Assembly (NCBI GenBank): GCA_021828085.1
Contig: JAKATE010000102.1
Span: 1 to 6,968, forward strand
Reading direction: 5' to 3'
DNA from: Thermoplasmata archaeon
GTDB lineage: Archaea > Thermoplasmatota > Thermoplasmata > Lutacidiplasmatales > UBA184
DNA: 6,968 nucleotides
Part shown: positions 1-5,286 of the stretch, piece after piece
Position numbering within the stretch: the first letter of the stretch is position 1
Layout: the number at the start of each line of letters is the position of its first letter
Notes under the pieces: model-generated
What the model was told of the DNA's origin: nothing
Database searches by the model: none
What the model saw: only the letters and a program-made list of their open reading frames with translations
Position numbers and translations under genes: made by a program

Positions 1-83
1 TGCTCGTCGCCTCGTGGGTCCTTTTCTTCGTGCTGCTCATCCTGTTCATCTATCTCCTCGGAGTGCGCAGGCACTTCGTGTAG
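1..83 (+). CDS. C-terminal end of a membrane protein (5' truncated)
   Basis: The frame enters from the left edge (first full codon at base 3) and ends at a TAG at 81-83. The 26 visible residues are one hydrophobic stretch, beginning LVASWVLFFVLL, followed by a short basic tail, GVRRHFV. This is the usual look of a last transmembrane helix with a positively charged cytoplasmic end. The family cannot be named from so little sequence. Similar tails occur in permeases and other polytopic proteins. It converges on the minus-strand gene that ends at 119, leaving 35 bases between the two stops. Confidence 0.6.
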   Translation, partial: LVASWVLFFVLLILFIYLLGVRRHFV

Positions 84-88
84 GGCTC

Positions 89-104
89 GGACCGTCCTAG
101 GTCC
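89..104. terminator. Small hairpin between two convergent genes
   Basis: GGACC (89-93) and GGTCC (100-104) form a perfect five-base stem with a six-base loop, inside the 35-base gap between the stops at 83 and 119. It could help end transcripts from either side. There is no T-run, and such short stems arise easily in GC-rich DNA. Confidence 0.2.
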
Positions 105-118
105 CCGCTCACCGTGGC

Positions 119-619
119 TCAGCCGGGGCCGAGACGGGAGAGCAGGATCAGCACGCCTGAGATCGTGTTGACCCGCCTCGCGTTGTCCAGGGCGACGTCC
201 ATCCGACGGCGGCCCCGGAGCGGCGAGGCGGCCAGCAGCTTCTGACGGAACTCCTCGTCCGTCAGGTGGTGCTCGAGGATGTGGGGGAGCGCGCGCTCGG
301 GGATGGAAAGCTCAGCACGGACCCCCTGGGCGACGGGGCGGAGGACCAGCAGGGACCGTCGGTCGATGACCCACCGGAGCTCCCACGCGTTCCCTTCGCG
401 GCTCCGGTGGACCTCCACACGGGCGCCCAGCCCGCGGGCCTCCCTCCCGAGCCGTTGGGCCCACTCCCGAGGCCAGGCGGGTAGGCCGGAGAGCACCTCC
501 CCCGGGCCGGGGTGGGCGTCCACCGACCCCTGGCTACCCTCCCCTGGGACCGGGGGGTCCGGGGGAACCGCGGCGGCGGCCCCGTCCTCGGATCTGGGGT
601 GCCCCTTCCTGGGGGACAT
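119..619 (-). CDS. Hypothetical protein, 166 aa, disordered N-terminus plus small alpha/beta domain
   Basis: I do not recognise this protein. Residues 1-45 are rich in Pro, Gly, Ala and acidic residues and look disordered. Residues 46-163 look folded: an amphipathic helix (PREWAQRLGREARGLG), then beta-strand-like segments (ARVEVHRS, AWELRWVID, SLLVLRP, VRAELSIP), then helices, ending in a hydrophobic stretch (VNTISGVLILLSRL). The domain resembles small DUF-type alpha/beta modules that read as cytoplasmic, but that is only an impression. The ATG at 617-619 has no clear Shine-Dalgarno ahead of it. A weak TATA-like site about 27 bases upstream would fit a leaderless transcript. A later start is possible because the N-terminal tail is low complexity. 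It is divergent from the MetF-family gene and convergent with the gene ending at 83. Confidence 0.6.
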   Translation of the reverse strand: MSPRKGHPRSEDGAAAAVPPDPPVPGEGSQGSVDAHPGPGEVLSGLPAWPREWAQRLGREARGLGARVEVHRSREGNAWELRWVIDRRSLLVLRPVAQGVRAELSIPERALPHILEHHLTDEEFRQKLLAASPLRGRRRMDVALDNARRVNTISGVLILLSRLGPG

Positions 620-640
620 GAGGGCGGGAGTGGCGACAAG

Positions 641-652
641 TCTTGAAAGGTC
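641..652 (-). promoter_or_regulatory. Weak TATA-like element for the 166-aa gene
   Basis: On the minus strand this reads GACCTTTCAAGA. The TTTCAA core is centred about 27 bases before the ATG at 619, the spacing expected for a leaderless archaeal transcript. It is the only AT-rich patch in the gap, but the match to a TATA box is poor. Confidence 0.3.
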
Positions 653-737
653 CGCCGGGCCCGGAGCGGCCCGTCAACGCCTCCGCCCGACCGTCCCGCG
701 CTTGCGTCGGATGCAACGCCCTGGGCCAAGGGGCCAA

Positions 738-777
738 GAGGACGAAGGTCCTCCCGTTCCGAGAGGGCGATACCTCT
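738..777 (+). other. Two consecutive hairpins at the 5' end of the MetF-family gene
   Basis: GAGGAC (738-743) pairs perfectly with GTCCTC (748-753) around a GAAG loop. Directly after it, AGAGG (762-766) pairs with CCTCT (773-777) around GCGATA. The second stem contains the only Shine-Dalgarno-like sequence here (GAGGG, 763-767) and the first two bases of the proposed CTG start (776-778). In RNA this could mask ribosome entry. No known riboswitch class was recognised, and chance pairing in GC-rich DNA is a real alternative. Confidence 0.25.
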
Positions 778-1705
778 GACGAGCCCCCGGCCTTTTGCGG
801 AGCAGCTGGAACGCACTCCGCTCCTGTTCGAAGCGGTCCCGCCCGCGCGTCGGGCCACGCCGCACACCGTGGAGGGCCTTCTCGCGAAGCTGGAGCCCCC
901 GCTCCGAAGGCTGCACCGCCTCTCGGCGATCAACGTCCCGGAAGTGCTCGACGAGAACCACATGGGCCAGCCGTTCTACCGGACCACGGACCCCCGCCAC
1001 TTCGCGACCCTGCTCCGGGATCGGATCCCGCGCGACGTGATCGTGAACAAGGTGGTGGTGCACTCGGCCTCTCGGGGGGCCTTCGTCCGCTGGGCGCGCG
1101 ACACGATCGTGAAGCAGTCGATCCGGAACATGGTCCTGGTCGGCGGGGCGAGCTCGATCCGGAAGTACCCCGGCCCGGGGGTCGTGGAGGCGGCCGGGAT
1201 GATCTCCCACCTCTACCGGTCCCTGGCGGTGCACGAGGGGACCGTCGGCTCGATCGCGATCCCCTCCCGGCCCCACGAGGCCGAGCGCCTGTTCACCAAG
1301 ACCCTCTCGGGGATCCGCTTCGCCACGACCCAGATCCTCTTCGACACGGACAGTCTGAAAGGGCTGCTCACCGAGTACGACGTGCTCTGCCGGGAGTTCG
1401 AGGTCTCCCCGCTCACCGTCATCATCAGCCTGGCCCCGGTCTCCGACATCCACGACCTGGAGTTCGTCCGATGGCTCGGCGCCGAGGTCCCGGACGTCGT
1501 GGAGGAGAGCCTCTTCTCCCGGGACCCGGAGGCGGCGAAGGACAACTCCATCGACATCGCGCTCCGCGTCTGGAAGGAGACGGTCTCCTTCGTCCGCAAG
1601 AACGGGATCAAGGTCCCGATGGGGCTCAACATCGAGCAGGTCTCCCACCACAACCTGGACGCGGCCGTCGAGATGGCGGAACGCCTCTCCGTAGCGTTGG
1701 GGTAG
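776..1705 (+). CDS. Methylenetetrahydrofolate reductase-family (MetF-like) TIM-barrel protein
   Basis: This looks like a cytoplasmic flavoprotein of the MTHFR family, whose members reduce methylene-tetrahydrofolate to methyl-tetrahydrofolate. Motifs line up in order with E. coli MetF. With residue 1 at base 776, LFEAVPP (17-23) matches the FEFFPP strand carrying the catalytic Glu. INVPEV (52-57) matches FVSVTY. IRNMVLVGG (116-124) matches IRHIVALRGD. TQILFD (185-190) matches TQ.FFD. GLNIEQVSHHN (283-293) matches the last strand. The first ATG/GTG/TTG in frame is the GTG at 869, but it removes the FE..PP strand, while the frame is open back to 647. I therefore place the start at the CTG at 776, with GAGGG eight bases upstream, giving about 309 residues against 296 in E. 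coli. A start at 869 (278 aa) is what a gene finder would give. True substrate and cofactor are unknown. No folate, methionine or F420 gene is adjacent. Confidence 0.8.
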   Translation: MTSPRPFAEQLERTPLLFEAVPPARRATPHTVEGLLAKLEPPLRRLHRLSAINVPEVLDENHMGQPFYRTTDPRHFATLLRDRIPRDVIVNKVVVHSASRGAFVRWARDTIVKQSIRNMVLVGGASSIRKYPGPGVVEAAGMISHLYRSLAVHEGTVGSIAIPSRPHEAERLFTKTLSGIRFATTQILFDTDSLKGLLTEYDVLCREFEVSPLTVIISLAPVSDIHDLEFVRWLGAEVPDVVEESLFSRDPEAAKDNSIDIALRVWKETVSFVRKNGIKVPMGLNIEQVSHHNLDAAVEMAERLSVALG

Positions 1706-1725
1706 CCGCGCGAAGGGCCCCCCCT

Positions 1726-1738
1726 CACCGGGACGGTG
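1726..1738 (+). terminator. Small hairpin after the MetF-family gene
   Basis: CACCG (1726-1730) and CGGTG (1734-1738) form a five-base stem with a GGA loop, 20 bases after the TAG at 1703-1705. It is not followed by T residues, so it is only a weak candidate for a transcript end or RNA stabiliser. Confidence 0.2.
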
Positions 1739-1751
1739 CGCCATACGCGAA

Positions 1752-1766
1752 TAGTTCGCTGAACTA
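1752..1766. promoter_or_regulatory. Candidate operator: 15-base dyad ahead of the ABC operon TATA box
   Basis: TAGTTCGCTGAACTA is a perfect inverted repeat of six bases per arm with a three-base centre. It ends five bases before the TATA box at 1772, where it would cover or abut the BRE region. An overlapping shorter dyad (GCGAA TAG TTCGC, 1747-1759) shares its left half. Dyads in this place commonly bind dimeric regulators that control exporter operons. No regulator gene lies in the window. Confidence 0.4.
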
Positions 1767-1771
1767 ACCGA

Positions 1772-1777
1772 TTTATA
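1772..1777 (+). promoter_or_regulatory. Archaeal TATA box for the ABC exporter operon
   Basis: TTTATA stands out in an otherwise GC-rich region. Starts normally lie about 25 bases downstream of a TATA box, which here falls around 1798-1803, only a few bases before the ATG at 1806. The transcript would thus be leaderless or nearly so, which agrees with the lack of a Shine-Dalgarno sequence before 1806. Confidence 0.65.
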
Positions 1778-1790
1778 GCGACGCCAGCTC

Positions 1791-1798
1791 GAACGTTC
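1791..1798. promoter_or_regulatory. Perfect palindrome GAACGTTC at the predicted transcription start
   Basis: This eight-base perfect palindrome lies between the TATA box and the ATG. It has the same GAAC/GTTC half-sites as the dyad at 1752-1766, so the two could be bound by one regulator from both sides of the TATA box. That is inference from shared tetramers only. Confidence 0.3.
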
Positions 1799-1805
1799 CG
1801 TCAAC

Positions 1806-2759
1806 ATGGTGGCGGAAGCTATCCACGCCGAACAGGTCCGCAAGACCTACCGCACGCGCGGGCAGAAGCCCGTGGAAGCGCTCTCCGGCGTCTCCCTCAC
1901 GGTGGAACGGGGCCAGCGCGTCTCCTTGCTGGGCCGCAACGGGGCCGGGAAGACCACGTTCCTCCGCATCGCCTCGACGCTCCTCATGCCCACCTCGGGG
2001 GAGATCCGGGTCTTCGACCGGGACGTGGTGTCCGACCCGGAGGGGGTCCGCCCGCTCATCGCCGTCGTGCCGCAGGAAGGCAAGCCGTTCTTCCACCTCA
2101 CCCCCCGCGAGCAGATCTACACCTACCTTCGGTCGCGGGGGTTCTTGCGCGAGACCGCGAAGACCCGCACGGAGGAAGCCCTCGGCCTGATGGGTCTGGA
2201 GGAGGTCGCGGACCGACTCAACGTCACCCTTTCCGGAGGGCAGAAGCAGCGCGCCATGGTCGCGACCGTCATCGCGACGCAAGCCCCCCTCCTCTTCCTG
2301 GACGAGCCGACCATCGGGCTCGACCCGTTCGCCCGCCGGGGGGTCTGGGAGTCGCTGCGCCGGCTCACCCGCCTGGGATCGACGATCCTGCTGACGACCC
2401 ACTACCTCGACGAGGCCGACGTCCTCTCGCACCACCTGTACGTCATCGACCGGGGGCAGGTCGTCGGCAAGGGGACCTCCGAGGAGCTCAAGCGCTCGAC
2501 GGGCGGCACGCTCCGCGTGAGCTTCCCGGGGCCCTTCTCGGACCGACCCGGGCTGAAGGCCGAGCTCGAGGGCTTCGGACGGTTGATGGACGACGGGGTC
2601 GCCCTCCACGTGATCACCGGCCCCGAGAAGGTGGAGGAGCTGCTGCAGATCGCGCTACGACGGAAGGTCCCCGCCACGGTCGGTCCCGTGACCCTGGAGG
2701 AGGCGTTCCTCCGGCTCGTGGGGCGCTCCATCGACGAGGAAGAGAATGGCCACGGCTGA
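1806..2759 (+). CDS. ABC-2 type exporter ATPase subunit (DrrA-like)
   Basis: This is the ATP-hydrolysing subunit on the cytoplasmic face of an ABC-2 exporter, powering the two permeases encoded directly downstream. All nucleotide-binding motifs are intact: Walker A GRNGAGKTT (43-51), Q-loop Gln90 in VVPQ, signature LSGGQKQR (142-149), Walker B LLFLDE (162-167) with D-loop GLD (171-173), and switch His199 in TTHYLDEAD. Residues after about 215 form the extra C-terminal domain seen in DrrA/CcmA-like exporter ATPases, giving 317 aa, a normal length. The ATG at 1806 is supported by the TATA box about 30 bases upstream. The last 14 bases overlap the start of the first permease, indicating translational coupling. 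The cargo cannot be read from the sequence: drugs, lipids, glycans and peptides are all handled by this family. Confidence 0.93.
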   Translation: MVAEAIHAEQVRKTYRTRGQKPVEALSGVSLTVERGQRVSLLGRNGAGKTTFLRIASTLLMPTSGEIRVFDRDVVSDPEGVRPLIAVVPQEGKPFFHLTPREQIYTYLRSRGFLRETAKTRTEEALGLMGLEEVADRLNVTLSGGQKQRAMVATVIATQAPLLFLDEPTIGLDPFARRGVWESLRRLTRLGSTILLTTHYLDEADVLSHHLYVIDRGQVVGKGTSEELKRSTGGTLRVSFPGPFSDRPGLKAELEGFGRLMDDGVALHVITGPEKVEELLQIALRRKVPATVGPVTLEEAFLRLVGRSIDEEENGHG

Positions 2760-3567
2760 CCTCGGTCTCCCCGGCCTCGCCGCCCGACGGGCGGAGGGTG
2801 AACGCAGGTCCCGGAGATCCCGCTGGCAGGGGCTCCCGGCGTTCACCGCGACGGAGCTCCGGGTGCAGCTCCACGAGACACTGGCGCTCGCGACCTCGAT
2901 GGTCGTGCAGGTGGTGTTCCTCGTCTTCGTCTGGGTCCTCGCTCGGAGCCTTCTCCCCTGGGCGCTCGTCGGGGCGGTGCTCTTCTCCGTCTTCCAGATC
3001 GGAGAGCGGGTCACGAACGAGGCGGCCTACATCCGGATCGACCACCGCTTGACGGAGCTCTACCACGCCTCCCCGCTCACCCCGGAGGCGTACTTCGTCG
3101 GGATCGCGGCCGGGATCATGCTGGCCTACCTGCCACCGGTGGGGTTCCTCCTCGTCGTGGCCGAGGTCGTCCACCCAATGGGCTGGTTCGCGGCAGGGAT
3201 CTTCCTCCTCTGCCTGGTCGGCCTCTGGCTGTTCGCCTCCTCCCTGGGATACGTCTTCTCCACCCTCTTCGAGGACTCGCGGGCGATCTGGCCGTACTCG
3301 AGCCTCTTCTACAACGCCTTCGGCGTGCTTCCGCCCGTCTTCTACCCGCTCCAGACGTGGAGGACGATCGGCGTCCCTCCCGCCGTGGAGCCGATCGCGC
3401 TCCTCCTTCCGCCCAGCGCGGCGGCCGCCCTGGTCACCTGGGCCGAAGGGCTCACCCAGCTCTCGAACGCTGAGCTCCTGACCGCGTCGCTCTCCATCAC
3501 CGTCTCCGCCCTCGCGCTCTTCGCCTTCGCCGTCCACTGGGCCCGCGTCGCGGCCCGGGAGGGGTGA
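2746..3567 (+). CDS. ABC-2 type transporter permease, first subunit
   Basis: This 273-residue integral membrane protein would form half of the exporter channel. A basic N-terminus (about residues 1-45, with RRSRRSR) precedes hydrophobic segments near 47-66, 71-87, 116-140, 146-170, 181-201 and 245-265, the six-helix plan of ABC-2 permeases, with a shorter hydrophobic stretch near 215-231. The cytoplasmic segment LTELYHASPLTPEAYFVG (about 102-119) matches the 'L..LL.SPVS...Y..G' coupling region of the family. The segment near 193-202 (GVLPPVFYPL) matches the family pattern before the last helices. The ATG at 2746 lies inside the end of the ATPase gene, with GAGGA at 2736-2740 five bases upstream. 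It ends six bases before the second permease, with which it probably pairs as a heterodimer. Confidence 0.85.
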   Translation: MATADLGLPGLAARRAEGERRSRRSRWQGLPAFTATELRVQLHETLALATSMVVQVVFLVFVWVLARSLLPWALVGAVLFSVFQIGERVTNEAAYIRIDHRLTELYHASPLTPEAYFVGIAAGIMLAYLPPVGFLLVVAEVVHPMGWFAAGIFLLCLVGLWLFASSLGYVFSTLFEDSRAIWPYSSLFYNAFGVLPPVFYPLQTWRTIGVPPAVEPIALLLPPSAAAALVTWAEGLTQLSNAELLTASLSITVSALALFAFAVHWARVAAREG

Positions 3568-3573
3568 GAAGGG

Positions 3574-4362
3574 ATGGCGACCGCCTCCGTGCAACCTGTC
3601 GGGGAGGGGCTTCCACGGTCGGGCCGGGTGCTCCCGGCCTGGGGCATCATCGGGTGGCGTTGGATCTCGCGCAACCCTGCGGTGGCCGTCGCCCCGGTGC
3701 TGGTCCCGTTCATCTTCCTCTACTTCCTCCGCCTCATCTCCCCCGCCTCGCTCTTCCCCGGCGAGATCGTGGGGGCGATGCTCTTCACGACGCAGAACTG
3801 CGGCAACTGGGTCCTGGGCGACTCGGCCTGGTACCGGCTCGAGAACGCCCTGCAGGACCTGTTCGTCGCCTCCCCCATGGGGAAGTTCCGCTACCTCATG
3901 GGCATCGCGATCTCGAACTTCATCGCGGCCGCACCCGCGCTCGTGGTCCTGGGGGTCCTGCTGGCCGTCCAGCCCGGGATCTCCATCCCGGTGTACGGGT
4001 GGTTCGTCCTCGCAGGGTCCATCGTCGTGCTGTGGGTCCTCTTCTCGGCCATCGGGATCGCCATCTCGAGCCGGATCCGGACCCGGCGAGAGGTCTGGCC
4101 GGTGGGCAATCTGGCCTTCACGGCCCTCGGAATGATCTCGCCGCTCTACTACCCCCTGAGCATCCTGCCGCCGATCTGGCAGGACGCGGCCCGGCTGCTG
4201 CCCGGGACGTACGCGGCGCAGCTCACCAAAGGGACCTTGGGACTTCTCCCGGAGACCCCGACGATGGGAGACTACCTCCTGGACGCGGGGCTGCTCGTGG
4301 GGATGGCCATCGCCGGGATCCTGCTCTCGTTCTACCTGTACCGCTGGCGAGAGGGCGACTGA
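3574..4362 (+). CDS. ABC-2 type transporter permease, second subunit
   Basis: This 262-residue protein has six predicted helices near 35-55, 63-83, 108-132, 140-166, 176-198 and 236-256. It therefore has the same plan as the preceding permease and is probably its distant paralogue and partner. Shared landmarks are LQDLFVASPMGKFRYLMG (93-110) in the coupling region and the ISPLYYPLSILP segment (188-199) followed by LLPGTYAAQL, which fits the ABC-2 consensus before the last helix. Pairwise identity between the two permeases looks low, so they are likely not interchangeable. The ATG at 3574 has GGAGGGGTGA overlapping the previous stop as ribosome-binding sequence. It is the last gene of the operon: a hairpin follows within three bases of the stop. 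Confidence 0.85.
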   Translation: MATASVQPVGEGLPRSGRVLPAWGIIGWRWISRNPAVAVAPVLVPFIFLYFLRLISPASLFPGEIVGAMLFTTQNCGNWVLGDSAWYRLENALQDLFVASPMGKFRYLMGIAISNFIAAAPALVVLGVLLAVQPGISIPVYGWFVLAGSIVVLWVLFSAIGIAISSRIRTRREVWPVGNLAFTALGMISPLYYPLSILPPIWQDAARLLPGTYAAQLTKGTLGLLPETPTMGDYLLDAGLLVGMAIAGILLSFYLYRWREGD

Positions 4363-4364
4363 AC

Positions 4365-4381
4365 TGGGGCACGTTGCCCCA
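4365..4381 (+). terminator. Hairpin directly after the ABC operon
   Basis: TGGGGC (4365-4370) and GCCCCA (4376-4381) form a perfect six-base stem with loop ACGTT, starting three bases after the TGA. No T-run follows it. It may protect the 3' end of the operon transcript or act with the next hairpin. Confidence 0.3.
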
Positions 4382-4383
4382 CG

Positions 4384-4413
4384 AGCCCCCCGGGAGCGGT
4401 CGGGGAGGCTTTT
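4384..4413 (+). terminator. Terminator-like hairpin running into a T-run
   Basis: AGCC plus CCCC (4384-4391) pair with GGGG plus GGCT (4402-4410), with one bulged A at 4406 and a ten-base loop. The stem runs directly into TTT (4411-4413), one of the few T-runs in this region. It fits the end of the ABC operon transcript. The same T-run forms part of the TATA box of the next gene. Confidence 0.35.
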
Positions 4414-4416
4414 ATC
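4409..4416 (+). promoter_or_regulatory. TATA box for the pilin-like gene
   Basis: CTTTTATC is a good TATA-like element in GC-rich surroundings. Initiation about 25 bases downstream would fall near 4438-4440, leaving a leader of about 33 bases before the ATG at 4473. Unlike the other genes here, this transcript would not be leaderless. Confidence 0.55.
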
Positions 4417-4440
4417 CGAGTAACCCGTATCACATCCTAC

Positions 4441-4459
4441 GGAGGGCGGAGTTTCGCCC
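4441..4459 (+). promoter_or_regulatory. Leader of the pilin-like gene: strong Shine-Dalgarno overlapping a hairpin
   Basis: GGAGG (4441-4445) is the best Shine-Dalgarno match in the window but lies 27 bases before the ATG, too far to work directly. GGGCG (4444-4448) pairs with CGCCC (4455-4459) around GAGTTT. The hairpin both overlaps the Shine-Dalgarno and would shorten the distance to the ATG when folded. No alternative in-frame start codon lies 5-10 bases after GGAGG. Confidence 0.35.
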
Positions 4460-4472
4460 ACCGGCCAGTTCC

Positions 4473-5261
4473 ATGGAAGGGTGGCGGTTCCGTCGTCACA
4501 GGAAGCGGGGAGTCACTCCCGTCATCGCGTCGGTGATGCTGGTCGCCCTCACGATGGTCCTCCTGGCGGCCCTCTACTACATGATCAAGGTCCCGATGCC
4601 GCCTCCGACCCCGTACGTGGGGTTCACCACGGAGTGGAACAACACCCAGGTCGAGCTCATCGGCCAGGGGGACAACCAGCCGGGAATCCATGCTAATGGC
4701 CAATGCCCGGTGATCGACACTGCCACCGGCTACCGCGCCTGTTTCGTCAACGGGATGGTGACCATCGTCTCCCAGGTGCAAAGTCCCGCCCCGCTGATCT
4801 CGCTCATCGATGTGGAGCTCTCCTGCAACGGGACGGTCAAGCTCATCGCGCCCCTATCCTCGATCAACATGACCAACACGTTCCAGGGCGCAGGGGGAGG
4901 GACGCCTCCCACTCCCACGGTTCCCGTGTGTGGGGGCCATCTCACACCGAACTACAAGACCGGGAGTCTCAACTGTTTCGGGACCGTCGGCGCCGGGGTC
5001 CCGATGTTCGACCTCGTCTACTTCAATCAGACCAACCCCAGGAGCCCCGTGATCAACGCCGGTGACACGTTCACCACATACCTGGGAGGTTACTGCATCT
5101 CGACCTCCATCGATGGGAGCATCGGGGACGACTACTACGGTCCCCCGGCCTGGTGCAACACGCTCCCCGGCGCCTGCACGATCTCCCTCTACTACACGGG
5201 GAACCCGTCGGCCTTCATCGGCAGCTGGCCGCTCTCGGCTGAGACCCCCTCGGCGGTGTGA
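4473..5261 (+). CDS. Archaeal type IV pilin-like secreted protein, cysteine-rich
   Basis: This 262-residue protein has a class III signal: a basic N-terminus RRHRKRG (7-13) followed by VTPVIASVMLVALTMVLLAA. Prepilin peptidase should cut after Gly13, leaving a hydrophobic helix (about 14-38) that packs in the pilus core or anchors the protein. The VTPVIA start is typical of the archaeal pilin N-terminal family (DUF1628/Pilin_N). The large globular part (about 45-262) is not one I recognise. It is rich in Thr, Asn, Gly and Pro, has eight cysteines (78, 90, 118, 153, 168, 208, 228, 235) and four N-glycosylation sequons (Asn56, 119, 132, 185). These suit an extracellular, disulfide-bonded glycoprotein. 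The size is large for a simple structural pilin, so a minor or adhesive pilin is possible. No pilus assembly ATPase or platform protein is visible. It has its own TATA box, so it is probably not part of the ABC operon. Confidence 0.8.
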   Translation: MEGWRFRRHRKRGVTPVIASVMLVALTMVLLAALYYMIKVPMPPPTPYVGFTTEWNNTQVELIGQGDNQPGIHANGQCPVIDTATGYRACFVNGMVTIVSQVQSPAPLISLIDVELSCNGTVKLIAPLSSINMTNTFQGAGGGTPPTPTVPVCGGHLTPNYKTGSLNCFGTVGAGVPMFDLVYFNQTNPRSPVINAGDTFTTYLGGYCISTSIDGSIGDDYYGPPAWCNTLPGACTISLYYTGNPSAFIGSWPLSAETPSAV

Positions 5262-5270
5262 GCCGGCCCT

Positions 5271-5286
5271 CGGCGGGGGACCGCCG
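5271..5286. terminator. Shared hairpin between convergent pilin-like and VOC genes
   Basis: CGGCGG (5271-5276) and CCGCCG (5281-5286) form a perfect six-base stem with a GGGA (GNRA-type) loop. It fills most of the 25-base gap between the two convergent stops. The ten bases CCCTCGGCGG occur both at 5247-5256 and 5267-5276, so the right arm could pair with either copy. There is no T-run on either strand. Confidence 0.35.

Noticed and set aside
711..779. Small plus-strand ATG frame of 22 codons ahead of the MetF-family gene
   Set aside because: It was considered as a leader peptide overlapping the CTG start at 776. The sequence is not peptide-like, and it has no ribosome-binding site, so chance is more likely.
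643..1767. Long plus-strand open frame in a different frame across the MetF-family gene
   Set aside because: The product is a Pro/Arg/Gly/Ala-rich shadow. The MetF motifs are in the other frame.
674..1843. Minus-strand open frame opposite the MetF-family gene
   Set aside because: The product is Arg/Asp/Gly-rich with no motif and is exactly antisense to a recognisable TIM-barrel gene.
1773..2609. Minus-strand open frame opposite the ABC ATPase
   Set aside because: All Walker, signature and switch motifs are on the plus strand; the antisense product has no recognisable feature.
2614..4461. Very long minus-strand open frame (about 615 codons) opposite the ABC permeases
   Set aside because: It is antisense to three genes with intact family motifs. 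Its product is a low-complexity Asp/Glu/Arg/Gly/Pro sequence with no hydrophobic core, the usual shadow of GC-rich genes with few stop complements.
3564..4472. Upstream extension of the pilin-like frame through the second permease
   Set aside because: The extension reads as a Pro/Arg/Gly shadow of the permease. The prepilin signal needs a short basic N-terminus, which the ATG at 4473 gives.
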